Below, in pieces: positions 8,151 to 17,800 of a DNA stretch of 64,000 bases (positions are counted from its first letter, which is position 1; every line of letters starts with the position of its first letter). This DNA comes from an uncultured Planctomycetota bacterium (GTDB lineage: Bacteria > Planctomycetota > Brocadiia > CAIUPP01): positions 1 to 64,000 of the forward strand of contig CAIUPP010000121.1 in the NCBI GenBank assembly GCA_903901045.1, read 5' to 3'. The notes beneath the pieces are model-generated. The model was not told where the DNA came from. It was given only the letters and a program-made list of their open reading frames with translations, and did not search any database. The translations under genes and the position numbers were made by a program.

Positions 8151-9452
8151 TCAAGCGTTCGCATTTATTGGCACATGGATGCGATCCTTTGCAACCACCA
8201 CGCCATCCTTGATCGCGTAACATTCGACTATGTGGTCGCCCTTGAATTGGGTCGTTTCAGTCTTCCTGTGGCGCCCTTCATCGGGTACGATCTGTCCTCG
8301 AATCTTATTGCGCTTGCGGGCCTCTTCTCCTCTGTTGAGCACCTTCCATTCGATTGAGTAATCGCCCGGCACGTCGATGTAGACAATCTCAAATTCGAGG
8401 GTCTTTTTCGCCAGAAGAGGAATCATCCTAGTTATCATCTCGGTCAAGCGATGCTCCCTAAACCCGTTCTGCTTGACATCACAGTCAATCTTGAGCGTGT
8501 ACCGGATATCAACAGGGTATCGGTCTTCAATGAACTCCTCTGTATCGTCCCATGTCGCTGCGTTGTCAGCAGCGGCGCTCTCCTTGACAATCGCTGTGCT
8601 CGACGGGAAGGCCCGCCCATATATCTTCTTCCATCTATCGTTGACCCCTTTTTGCTCTTCCGCCTCAATTGCCTCAAGAGAGAGACTATATGCCTTCTTT
8701 GCCTTGCGTTGGAACGGCTTCTTGACTTTGACATGCTGTTCACTTCCGGGGGCATCGTAGCGGTCTTGCTCAGGGAGTTCAGACAGATACCCAAAGAGGT
8801 CCCGACTGAGATAGTCGTAGTAGAGGAAGCTCTTCGTGTCGTACTCCGTTGTCGAACCCATGAAGTTATAGCATAGCGTATCGATCAGAAGTCCGCCCAT
8901 TCCTACGCCGTGTTTGTTCTTCCAAGCACGGGCCATTTTGCACAGTCGTTTCAGGTTCGAGTTTTTCTCCGAATCAAGTTTCGAGACAGCTTCCATCTCG
9001 GCGCGTGGCTTGGTGATCTTCCAGCTTCCGTCATTCTTCGTATCGGGGTACTTGAAGGAGCCATCGTCTTGTTCAAAGACGGGTTGGACCTCTACGTGAA
9101 AGTCTGTGTAAGCAACGGCAACGACGAGCCTGTCAACGAGGACTTCAGTTTTTGGATAGCGATTGAGGATCGCCGCCCTGACATCCTGGAGGAGTTTCAG
9201 TTGTTTGCCGTTCTCATAGGTGTCCCATTGGGATTTCGGCATGATATAGAGCATATCCAAGTCAGAAATTCCGTTGATACCGGTGGCTCTTCCAAAGGAC
9301 CCAACCTGGAGAGTGTTGGCTGTCTTGGACTCCGTGTCTCGGAATGCCTTATTCAACGCTGCAGTTAGTTCACCGTATCGCATACTGATTGTCTCAGTGT
9401 TTGCAATCGCGAGATTATCGATGAACTCGGCAAACATTTCTGCTACCGACAC
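8151..9452 (-). CDS. cdnX: CD-NTase (SMODS) with C-terminal AGS-C sensor domain
   Basis: The 433-residue enzyme shows the nucleotidyltransferase signature GSFGR at residues 51-55, the acidic pair DLD at 64-66 (SDLDMLYIMP) and a third acidic strand HVEVQPVF near 119-126. Together these form the metal site of SMODS/cGAS-like oligonucleotide cyclases. From about residue 300 a beta-rich domain (VDIRYTLKIDCDV ... FKGDHIVECYAIKDG) fits the AGS-C ligand sensor. It should make a cyclic or linear oligonucleotide on phage infection and activate the SLATT protein downstream. Translation starts at GTG, 6 nt after AAGGAGGTC. No CBASS Cap2/Cap3, HORMA or TRIP13 genes are present, so this is a minimal system. 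The nucleotide product cannot be read from sequence. Confidence 0.88.
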   Translation of the reverse strand: MSVAEMFAEFIDNLAIANTETISMRYGELTAALNKAFRDTESKTANTLQVGSFGRATGINGISDLDMLYIMPKSQWDTYENGKQLKLLQDVRAAILNRYPKTEVLVDRLVVAVAYTDFHVEVQPVFEQDDGSFKYPDTKNDGSWKITKPRAEMEAVSKLDSEKNSNLKRLCKMARAWKNKHGVGMGGLLIDTLCYNFMGSTTEYDTKSFLYYDYLSRDLFGYLSELPEQDRYDAPGSEQHVKVKKPFQRKAKKAYSLSLEAIEAEEQKGVNDRWKKIYGRAFPSSTAIVKESAAADNAATWDDTEEFIEDRYPVDIRYTLKIDCDVKQNGFREHRLTEMITRMIPLLAKKTLEFEIVYIDVPGDYSIEWKVLNRGEEARKRNKIRGQIVPDEGRHRKTETTQFKGDHIVECYAIKDGVVVAKDRIHVPINANA

Positions 9453-9882
9453 CTGTGACCTCCTTCAGCGTGATGCATCGTCCACATGATCCGGCGAACG
9501 TGTTAGGAAGCGCTGAACTTATCCAGCTTTAGGCCCTCAACTATTGAAGGAAATAGCGTTCAATACGATGGAATTATGCCTAAGCGTATTGCCAATGTCA
9601 ATTGGGAAACAAGCAGCCGCCCTTGGGGTGCTGCCGGGGGGAAGTGGAAGAGGATCGCAAGGGGAAACCGCTGGGGCCTCTGCGGTTTCCCCTTCAAGAT
9701 TGATCGGGCCGCTTTTGTCCCTTTTCGCCTGTGCGTTGTCCCGCCCTTACCGATGCCCACGCCGACACTCTGCAAGCCGTGAAGCCACATGTCAGACCCG
9801 TGTGGTACCAGTTGCCTGAACTCATCCGCTGTCTCTTTCCCCGCGCACAGACATTGGCCGCGGTCAGGCGCTCTGAAGACTA
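9453..9882. other. intergenic region upstream of two divergent defence operons
   Basis: No ORF here has a ribosome site or recognisable motif. The region holds the CBASS SD at its left edge, a perfect 13-bp inverted repeat at 9659-9694 and, just beyond its right edge, the promoter of the rightward operon. Confidence 0.5.
9659..9694. repeat. perfect 13-bp inverted repeat
   Basis: AAGGGGAAACCGC, a 10-nt spacer, then GCGGTTTCCCCTT. The stem is perfect and could form a strong RNA hairpin in either direction. No T-run follows on either strand, so it does not look like a standard Rho-independent terminator. It may be a REP-like element or an insulator between the divergent operons. Confidence 0.8.
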
Positions 9883-9911
9883 TTGACCCGCATTCGGGGA
9901 GTGGCTATGAT
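9883..9911 (+). promoter_or_regulatory. sigma70-type promoter of the DUF499-PglZ defence operon
   Basis: TTGACC, a 17-bp spacer, then TATGAT: five of six matches to both sigma70 boxes with ideal spacing. It lies about 115 bp upstream of the HTH gene and points into the operon. The leader between them may hold the binding site of the HTH protein. Confidence 0.7.
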
Positions 9912-10026
9912 GAGCTTGTTTTTAGCCGAACCTATTGGACAGCGGCGGTGGGTTCTCCAGTGAGTCTACGGGTCCAGCGTGGCGTGGCATCGGCCCCACG
10001 CGAACGCCTGGGTGGATGGCAACCAT

Positions 10027-10227
10027 ATGGATGACAGATGGCTGTCGGTGGACGAGATCGCTGCCTATCTGGGGGTCAAGCGCGATACAGTCTACAAGTG
10101 GATTGACCGCAAAAGGATGCCTGCGCACAAAGCGGGCCGCTTGTGGAAGTTCAAGATGGCTGAGATTGACGCGTGGGTGAGATCCGGCAAGGCCGGTCAA
10201 ATGGAGCACGAGGAGACTGCAAGATGA
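10027..10227 (+). CDS. excisionase/MerR-like HTH regulator of the defence operon
   Basis: This 66-residue protein is essentially one winged helix-turn-helix: WLSVDEIAAYLGVKRDTVYK, then a basic turn and RLWKFKMAEIDAWVRSG. This is the excisionase-family DNA-binding fold, often annotated as a helix-turn-helix domain protein. I set the start at 10027 because the longer ORF adds a non-conserved lead-in. Its stop overlaps the start of the DUF499 gene (ATGA), so it is translationally coupled and the first gene of the operon. It probably autoregulates from the leader downstream of the 9883 promoter. Confidence 0.8.
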   Translation: MDDRWLSVDEIAAYLGVKRDTVYKWIDRKRMPAHKAGRLWKFKMAEIDAWVRSGKAGQMEHEETAR

Positions 10228-13037
10228 GCTATGCACAACATCTGATACCACGCCCGGAGGTCCTATCAGAGGACGGGATCGAGGGAATCATTGACCTGCG
10301 TAATCTTGATGACCGACGCCGGCGAAAGCTCGAATCCCGGCCTGACGCCTTCTTGAGTCTCACCTATCCCACAGCGGACATCAAACGGGTTGTTCAGCAG
10401 CTGAACGATCGGTTTTCACGCCGTCCTGACTCTTCGGCCCTGTTTCTGTTCGAAGGGCTCAAGGGAAGCGGTAAGTCACACCTTCTCGTCTTGATGTACC
10501 ACCTGCTCAAGAATCCCACGGAAGCAAGTCGCTGGCTCGCACGGCATGGTCTTACCCTCACTCCTCCTCCGAATGCCACAGTTGTTGCGCACAAGTACAC
10601 CGACCGACCACTGCTGCGGGTGTGGGAGTTCATCTTCCAGGCAGCTGGCCTGACGATACGCGGAGACTTCGAGGTGTATCCCGATGATAGACAGGTCCTG
10701 CAAGCACTCGGTGACAGACATCTCGTAGTCATTCTCGACGAGCTCGAACAAGGCATCCAGATGATCACGAACGACGCCTTGCGCCGGCAGAACATCGCTT
10801 TCCTTCAAATGCTCTCTGAACTGGGCAACCGTTGCCCTCAGGTTACAATTTTCGCCAGTGTCTACGACGCAGGCAAGGAACCAGGTGCGACTTTGATCCG
10901 GGTTCCAAACGTCCGCATTCAGTTCGCTCGCGCCACCGCAGCGGACCGCGCCAAGGTTGTGCTTCACAGGCTATTTGAAAACTTCCTTGACTTCGACCCT
11001 TTGACCGTGTCTGCCACGGTGGAGAGCATGTTAAACACTTGGCGGCGCTTCATACCAAGTCTCGACTCCGAAGCATTTCGCCGACGAATGCAGGAAAGCT
11101 ATCCGTTCCAACCGGAGCTTCTGACTCTGATTCTGGAACGCGTGCCTCAACGGGGCGGGTTTCAGAACATCAGAGGCTCACTTGGGTTTCTCGCCAACAT
11201 GGTCAGGGTGACGCACTCATCTGAGGACGTCATTACAGCCGCGCACGCATTACTCGCAGACCGCGAGACGGCCACCCGCCTACAGGATCTGGATCCGGGT
11301 GGGGACTTGATCAACCGCGCCAAAGTCAACGCAGAGGAGCTTGCAGAGTATCCACTGAGCGACCGGATCGCCGCAGCGACCATGCTCTATACGCTCACGG
11401 GGGAAGGACGGACGCGGGGCATTACGCGCGAAGAACTTATACGCCACGTCATGTTGCCAGGCGCGGACATCAACGACTTCGAGAGAACCCTTCTGGCGTT
11501 CGGGAAGTATGCCTCGCACTTCCACTCCGCTGATGGTCGTTACTTCTTCGACGTTGAGGAAAATGCCGACGCAAAGGTCGAGTTCCGTAGTCTAACCATT
11601 GACCCTGATGGTTCGAAGTCACGAGCCCTGCTTCGCCAGATCTGGATGGCTGAAGTCTTTCGCGAGACAGAGACCGCTGTTGTGTTCGCAACTCCCGAAG
11701 ACACCAAGGCTGCCTTGGAGAGCATGCGGAAGGATCGCCTCCGCATCGTGCTATGCCCGCGTCAGTTGAGGCCGGAGGAAAGGCACGACCTGTATCATGG
11801 TCTCTCTGTCCGGAACCAAGTGTTGCTGCTGGAGCCCCGAACAGGTGATTTCTCACTTGACGCCAATGCCGATCTCGTCAAGTGGGCGCAGCGTTGCCTA
11901 GCGGCTAAGGAACTCCGCGACCAGGCTGAACGCAGCGGTGATACAGGACGCCGGGATGAATACGACCGCATTGGACGCGAGGACCGCAAGCACATCACGG
12001 ATGCGATACGTCGGGCGGGGCTTCGCTATGCCCGATTTGATGTGTTCGGCGCCTCGCCTCAGGCGGACCGCGTTGAACCCGAGCCCCTCCCTGGCGCCGC
12101 CAAGGAGGACATGATCAAACACCTAGCTGAACAGCTGTACCCGGATATGAGATTCCAAGAGCATATGTCTGAGCGTCTGGACCAAATAAGGGGCCGGCTG
12201 GTCAAGGAGGTGGACCGCCAATACCGCGAAACACTAACGTACCCGGTTCCGGTGTCGGCGCAAAACATTACGCGGGCAATTCGGCAGCTCTGCTTGGCAG
12301 GGAGAATAGGCATCTACCATGCCAAGGGCAACTACTCGCGCCAGAATCCTGACTTGAACGACGTCGAACTCATGGATGCTCAGATTGGCGATCCGGTTGG
12401 TGCGACTCCTCCTCCGCCACCGGAGGTTCCTCCACCGCCTGTTGAGCTTGTTCGCTTAGAAACGTCCCCTGCTGGTCCGACCGCATGTTTTCTCGGTGAC
12501 CTCCGCCAGCTGACCGTTGAGGGCTATGATGGCCGTGGCAGGACCATCCCCAATGTGGTTGTCGCCTGGAGTTCTAGTAACCCTACGGTTCTGGAAGTCT
12601 CAGCGACTGGCGAAGTGACGGCCGTTGCGACCGGTCGAGCTCAGGTGACAGCCCGTGCCGGAAGCATCGTCAGCAACCCCGCCGCCTTTGACATCGGCGC
12701 CGGGCCAACAGAGCAAGTCAGTATACCATTCAAGCCATCCAGGGGCGCTCTCCGTCAGGAGATTGCCGCTCGATTAGCGCAAGTTCCTGAGGCCAGGATT
12801 GTGTGCGCTCGGTTCCAACTGTTTCAGACAGAGCACGAAGTGGAGTTGTCGGGCCTTCCGGCAGGGCTGCGTGGCAGCCTGTCTGGCTCGGGCAGCCTCG
12901 GTTTCGAGATTACGATCACCAAACGGGGTGAGATGAGCAAGGCACAGGTGGAACAGGCATGTGAGCAACTCCCGGACTTCAGGGGCGCTCAATATTCGGC
13001 AAGGCTGGACGTCGTAGGGCAAGGCAGGCAGGAGTAG
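10224..13037 (+). CDS. DUF499/BrxC-like P-loop ATPase with an inserted Big_2 domain
   Basis: The 937-residue protein has a Walker A loop GLKGSGKS near residues 78-85 and Walker B VVILDELE at about 168-175 in an N-terminal ATPase of the DUF499 type (also called BrxC/PglY-like). In BREX-like systems this large ATPase is essential for defence and is thought to work with PglZ. After a Pro-rich linker (PPPPPEVPPPP, about 728-740), residues about 745-825 match a bacterial Ig-like group 2 (Big_2) repeat (VVVAWSSSNPTVLEVSATGE, then VTAVATGRAQVTARAG). The last 110 residues form another alpha/beta domain. Big_2 domains normally occur in secreted adhesins, so one inside a cytoplasmic ATPase is odd. The start overlaps the HTH stop. 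Confidence 0.85.
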   Translation: MSYAQHLIPRPEVLSEDGIEGIIDLRNLDDRRRRKLESRPDAFLSLTYPTADIKRVVQQLNDRFSRRPDSSALFLFEGLKGSGKSHLLVLMYHLLKNPTEASRWLARHGLTLTPPPNATVVAHKYTDRPLLRVWEFIFQAAGLTIRGDFEVYPDDRQVLQALGDRHLVVILDELEQGIQMITNDALRRQNIAFLQMLSELGNRCPQVTIFASVYDAGKEPGATLIRVPNVRIQFARATAADRAKVVLHRLFENFLDFDPLTVSATVESMLNTWRRFIPSLDSEAFRRRMQESYPFQPELLTLILERVPQRGGFQNIRGSLGFLANMVRVTHSSEDVITAAHALLADRETATRLQDLDPGGDLINRAKVNAEELAEYPLSDRIAAATMLYTLTGEGRTRGITREELIRHVMLPGADINDFERTLLAFGKYASHFHSADGRYFFDVEENADAKVEFRSLTIDPDGSKSRALLRQIWMAEVFRETETAVVFATPEDTKAALESMRKDRLRIVLCPRQLRPEERHDLYHGLSVRNQVLLLEPRTGDFSLDANADLVKWAQRCLAAKELRDQAERSGDTGRRDEYDRIGREDRKHITDAIRRAGLRYARFDVFGASPQADRVEPEPLPGAAKEDMIKHLAEQLYPDMRFQEHMSERLDQIRGRLVKEVDRQYRETLTYPVPVSAQNITRAIRQLCLAGRIGIYHAKGNYSRQNPDLNDVELMDAQIGDPVGATPPPPPEVPPPPVELVRLETSPAGPTACFLGDLRQLTVEGYDGRGRTIPNVVVAWSSSNPTVLEVSATGEVTAVATGRAQVTARAGSIVSNPAAFDIGAGPTEQVSIPFKPSRGALRQEIAARLAQVPEARIVCARFQLFQTEHEVELSGLPAGLRGSLSGSGSLGFEITITKRGEMSKAQVEQACEQLPDFRGAQYSARLDVVGQGRQE

Positions 13038-13040
13038 ACC

Positions 13041-14027
13041 ATGGGAGTCCTCACGTCAGACATGTTGGGCAAGCTCACACAAAGCGGTCCTCGGTTGCCG
13101 TGGCTCACCCGATGGTTGACCGAAGAGGTATGGTCTGAGGAGAACTACCGCTCCAAGCCGCCTGTCGAGTACCTGCAAACAGGTGAGAAGACCGTCAACG
13201 ATCTGGAGGAAGTCATCGCTGGCGCCGCGTCCAGAATCTACGATGAACTGCTCCAGGCGCCACCCCCCGAGCGAAATTTGAAGGAATTCCTGACATCGGA
13301 GCAATCCTGTGCAGCCGTGGTCTTTGACGGTTTATCGTTGCGCGAAGTGCCTCTCATCAATCGCTTGGCGCGCGAATCCGGTCTGCGCGTTGTGGACGCA
13401 GGCTGGACGCTGGCTGCGACCCCAAGTGACACTGTGGATTTCATTGCGAACCGTCTCGGAGTAGGTTCCATCAGCCCGTCGCAACTTCCGAACTGCGCGA
13501 CTCTCAGAAGCGCAGGCGTTGCATGCTACCACTTGGAGCAGGTGACCCAGAGGCGTGTCATTGATGGTGCCGCAAGAGCGATCCTCGTTTGGTCTGCGTT
13601 CCCTGACTACCGATACAAGGAACGCGATGCCCGTTTCCCGGAGCTCTTCGAAAACCTCCACAATATGATGACGACCGCCTGGCAGAACAGCGTCCAGGAC
13701 ATCGTGCTCAGTGCTCCGGGCAGGAAAATCCTCGTCACAAGCGACCACGGTTACGTGTTCCTTGGAGCAGGTTGCTCTTTCCCACTGGACAACAGGGACG
13801 TAGCGCCACTGACAGCATACTTCGGAGGTGAACGATTCGCCCGTTTGGAGGACAAACCCGACCCGCCGGAGCATCGGGGTCTGGCAATGCTGAGTGACCG
13901 CGGCTTAGCCATGATACGCGGGAGAATTCAGACCCACCCACGTGGCGAGCCGGCTAGGAAGCTTTACAAGCACGGAGGTCTGTCTCTTATGGAGATGCTC
14001 GTGCCTTGGCTGGTGTTGGAGCAGTAA
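13041..14027 (+). CDS. pglZ: compact PglZ-domain protein
   Basis: The 328-residue protein carries alkaline-phosphatase-superfamily motifs: VVFDGLSLRE near residue 93 (metal-ligand Asp), LVTSDHGYVF near 232-241 (Asp-His pair) and the C-terminal KHGGLSLMEMLVPWLVLE typical of PglZ. It lacks the long N-terminal region of PglZ in type 1 BREX (usually over 800 residues), so it is nearly the bare phosphatase-like domain. PglZ is a core BREX/Pgl component, probably a metal-dependent phosphodiesterase or nuclease. Only three bases separate it from the ATPase gene, so the two are co-translated. Confidence 0.85.
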   Translation: MGVLTSDMLGKLTQSGPRLPWLTRWLTEEVWSEENYRSKPPVEYLQTGEKTVNDLEEVIAGAASRIYDELLQAPPPERNLKEFLTSEQSCAAVVFDGLSLREVPLINRLARESGLRVVDAGWTLAATPSDTVDFIANRLGVGSISPSQLPNCATLRSAGVACYHLEQVTQRRVIDGAARAILVWSAFPDYRYKERDARFPELFENLHNMMTTAWQNSVQDIVLSAPGRKILVTSDHGYVFLGAGCSFPLDNRDVAPLTAYFGGERFARLEDKPDPPEHRGLAMLSDRGLAMIRGRIQTHPRGEPARKLYKHGGLSLMEMLVPWLVLEQ

Positions 14028-14029
14028 CG

Positions 14030-14872
14030 ATGAACGGAAACCTCATGAAACAGCTTGCGCGCTACTTTTCGAGGTACGAGGAGTATCTCGCTGGGGAAAA
14101 GCAGTCGCTCTGCCTGCCTTCATGGGACGCCTTGCGCACGGACTGGTGGATCGGCCTTCGCTTCTTCCTCAATCGAGCTTTCATGCAAGGACGGCGTGAC
14201 AGTGTCTCGTTCGCTTTCCTTGAGGCAACGAACGCGGCACTTGCTGAACTCCTGCCCCCTGACCTGAGCGCTCAAGAGCGAGATGGTCGTGTACTTCAAT
14301 GGTCAGCTGCGGGCTTTTTCCATAAAGCAAACTGGAACAGTGACGACAACCCCGTCCGACAAGCCCTCAACCGGGCCCATACCATCGAAGTAGATGGGAA
14401 AACTCGGATATCCAGCACCGGCAAGGCCCGTGACCGGGAGATGGTCCTCGACATTCTGCGGTTCATCTGTGAGCATCCCGCTGCAGGCGGCCAGGTTCTG
14501 AACATTGCCAAATACGCTGCGGAACGGATCGAGTTGGGCGAGACGGCCGTCGTGTTCACAGAGTTGGATGACATCAGGCAGGTCGGCCCCAAGATCGCGG
14601 CATTCTTCCTCCGTGACCTTGTTGCCGTCTTGGAATTGCAGTCCCGGCTGAGTCCGGCGGACTATCGCCTTCTCATGCCCGTGGACACGTGGATAGAGAA
14701 GATCGCCGGCAAGCTGGGCATCCAGCCGGGACCGGATGGGCTCGCCGCAGCAATAGCCGACACCTGCCATCAGGAAGGAGTCGATCCGATCCACTTCAAT
14801 CAGGGAGCGTGGTACTTGGGGGCGCATAGTTTCGACCTGCTCCTTGAGAACCTTGAGCGCATAAAGCCATGA
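14030..14872 (+). CDS. HhH-GPD DNA-glycosylase-like protein in the defence operon
   Basis: The C-terminal half of this 280-residue protein has a helix-hairpin-helix, LDDIRQVGPKIAAFFLRD (about residues 179-196), with Lys188 where HhH-GPD glycosylase/lyases place the catalytic lysine. It is followed by MPVDTWIEKIAGKLG with Asp219 in the place of the catalytic aspartate. The Lys-Asp spacing of 31 is longer than the 18-19 of EndoIII/OGG1 and closer to archaeal AGOG enzymes. The N-terminal part (DWWIGLRFFLNRAF) is unfamiliar. It could excise modified bases or simply bind DNA. The start is the ATG at 14030, two bases after the PglZ stop, and the end overlaps the methyltransferase start (ATGA), so it belongs to the operon. 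I know of no standard BREX or DISARM set with this member. Confidence 0.7.
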   Translation: MNGNLMKQLARYFSRYEEYLAGEKQSLCLPSWDALRTDWWIGLRFFLNRAFMQGRRDSVSFAFLEATNAALAELLPPDLSAQERDGRVLQWSAAGFFHKANWNSDDNPVRQALNRAHTIEVDGKTRISSTGKARDREMVLDILRFICEHPAAGGQVLNIAKYAAERIELGETAVVFTELDDIRQVGPKIAAFFLRDLVAVLELQSRLSPADYRLLMPVDTWIEKIAGKLGIQPGPDGLAAAIADTCHQEGVDPIHFNQGAWYLGAHSFDLLLENLERIKP

Positions 14873-17800
14873 GTAGGCAGCAGAAGTGGGCTATCGAAGA
14901 CTCGTTCCCCATTGTGGAAATAAACCGCTTGGCGGTACCGGAGCGCAACTCCTTCAAGCCCATCTACCAGATGCACAAGTGGTTTGCGCGACGGGCGTCG
15001 TGTGTCTTCCGCGCCATCCTCCTGGGCTGTCTAAAGCCGCTGCCGGTTGATGCCGACGGCAACCCTACCAAAAGCGGTGCGCAGGTCATTATGGACGAGT
15101 TCTATAAGGACCACACGCGCGACCCCCACACGAATGGCAAGGTGGTCCTCGACCCATTCATGGGCGGCGGGACCACCGTCGTTGAGGCCCTGCGCCTCGG
15201 CTGCAAGGTCATCGGGATTGACCTCAATCCTGTCGCCTGGTTCATCGTCAAGACCGAGACAACGCCTGTGGACGTTGACGTCCTCCAGCGGGCCTTTGAC
15301 GATCTGGCGAACCGCACCGTGCCCTGGTCCGGCAAGACGGTGAAGCAGACTCTCCTGGACCTTTACAAGACCACCTGCCCGTGTTGCGGGAACGCGGATG
15401 CGGACATCATCTATGCCTTCTGGGCTAAATCAGCCATTTGCACGGATCCGACCTGCCGCAAGCAGGTTCGGCTCGTCTCTGATTATGTGGTCGCCGCCAA
15501 ACAGCCGTCCATTCGCTATGTTCAGGATGTGACCTGTCCCAAGTGCAGCAAGACTTTCGACTGGGAAATCGAGCCGGCTAGTCTGATCGCCGAGTCGTCG
15601 CTAACGGTCGTCAACAATACCGACGGAGCCGGGGTCGGGCGCGGAAACAAGCGTTGGGCATTCTCGGCCGAAGAGCCGGTGGACTGTCCCTGGTGTAGCG
15701 CGTCCGTTAAGCCGCGTCTATCACATGGCAGGGCAAGGGCCGTTCGAAAAAAAGTGCCCCTCACGGTTCTTTTCTGTCCCCACTGCCAAGTGGTTTGGCA
15801 GTATCGTGGAACCGTGCCTGATCGCGTGTCCTGCCCAACATGCATGCAAGCGTACGAGCCCGCCAAAGGCAACGTACTGGAGAATGGCAAGTTTGTGTGT
15901 CCGCATTGTGGCAAGAAGGACGCGATCCTGAATTCCATCCGGTCACTTCCATCTGATGATCTCTTGCCGACGTCTATGTACGCGATTCAAGGCTACTGCC
16001 CAACCTGTGGCAATGGCGACGAAAATGGTGAGGACGACAAGGAAAGCACCGTAGAGACCGACCTTTGGGCGACTGCCGTCGTGTCGCGTACTGCTTCCAA
16101 ACCAGACGCTGGCGAGAGCCATCGTTGTCGCCTGGCAAAGTCTGGGGGCAAGTTCTTCAAACGCATTGCCCCAGCCGATTTGGACCTTTACGCCCATGCC
16201 TCCGGCACTTGGGAACAGCACAAAGGTCATTTGTCCCACCCGAAGTCGGAAATACCTGACGGCCAGGAAACGCACCGCCTCCTAGAGCACCACTACCGTC
16301 GTTGGCATCAGCTGTTCGGTCCTCGTCAACTTCTGGCCGCCTCAACGGTGCTCCGTGGCATTGAGCAGGAGTCATGTGCCCCCGTTCGTGATCTGCTATT
16401 GTGCGCCTTCAGCAACATGCTTGAGGCCAATAACGTATTCACGCGAAATCGCCCCACACGCAACTCACCTGGAGGAACAGCGGCCGCTGGCATTTTCAGC
16501 CGACATGACTACCAGCCGAAAGCGACGTTCAGCGAGCAGAACGTCTGGGGTGGCGTCTCAGGCAGCAACACGATAGTGAATCGTATGACTATTCTCTATG
16601 AAGGACTAAGGCACGCAAGTCACCCATGGGACACCAAGATTGTTGGTGACGATCAGCGCCGCGAACGGGTGGTCACCAATGAAACTGTCGGACGGGGAAA
16701 TCAGCCGATTCTCATTGCTGGAGATTCACGGGAGGCATTGGCCGCCGAGGCGATACCGTGTGCTGCGGTGATTACTGACCCTCCGTATTCAGACAATGTG
16801 AACTACGCAGAGCTCTCAGACTTTTTCTACGTGTGGCTCCGCTTAATTCTTGCTAAGGAATCCCCGGCCTTCGCACCTGAGTATACGCCCAAGACTCAAG
16901 AGATCATTACGAATCGCACCCGAGGATTGTCCGATGACGACTTCCGGCGCGGACTGCAAACAGTATTTCAGCTTTCGGCGCAGGGATTAAGCGCAGATGG
17001 CTTACTGATCTTTACGTTCCACCATTCGGCGGGTTCGACGTGGGAGGTACTACTTCAGGCTCTCTGTGATGGAGGGTGGGGAATCGAGGCGGTTTACCCG
17101 ATCCACGCGGAATCCGAAGTTTCCCTCCACCTCATGGATAAGGGCGGTGCAATCTCGTACGACTTGATCCACGTCTGCCGCAGACAGCAGAACGCTGCCG
17201 TGGAGAGCAGGAGTTGGGCGGGCATCCGCCAAGAGATTCGCCGACGCGCGCGGCAGGAGATTGAGACCATTGAGCGTGGTCGCTACGGCAACGAGCCGCT
17301 CTCACCCGCCGACGTGAACATCATCCTCATTGGCAAGTGCCTGGAACTCTACAGCCGGCACTACGGTCACGTCCTTGACCATCAAGGGAACAACGTTCCC
17401 CTCCACGACGCCCTTGAGGCCATTCGGATGGAGGTGGACCAGCTTGTCAGCCGGGAACAGCCGCTACCCAGCGAATTGGCCGACATTGACCCGCTAAGCT
17501 ACGTCTATCTCGTCTGCTTATCGAGTTATACATCCGAAATCAAGAGCGATGAGCTTCACAAGTTTACGCGTGGCGTGATCGAGCCCGCTGAGCTTCTCGA
17601 TGCAGGCCTGATTATCAAGGGACGAGTCGGTAGAGGCCGGTCTTATGAAATCAAATCGCCGGCAGAACGATTTGCCGAACTCCAAGAAAAGTTTACCCAG
17701 CCGGCCGGCCTGGCGCAGGCGACAATCCCTGGCTTGGAAGTGGCGGCACATGCCCAAGCAGGCAATATCCTCTTCATTGACTACGTCCACTTCCTACTTG

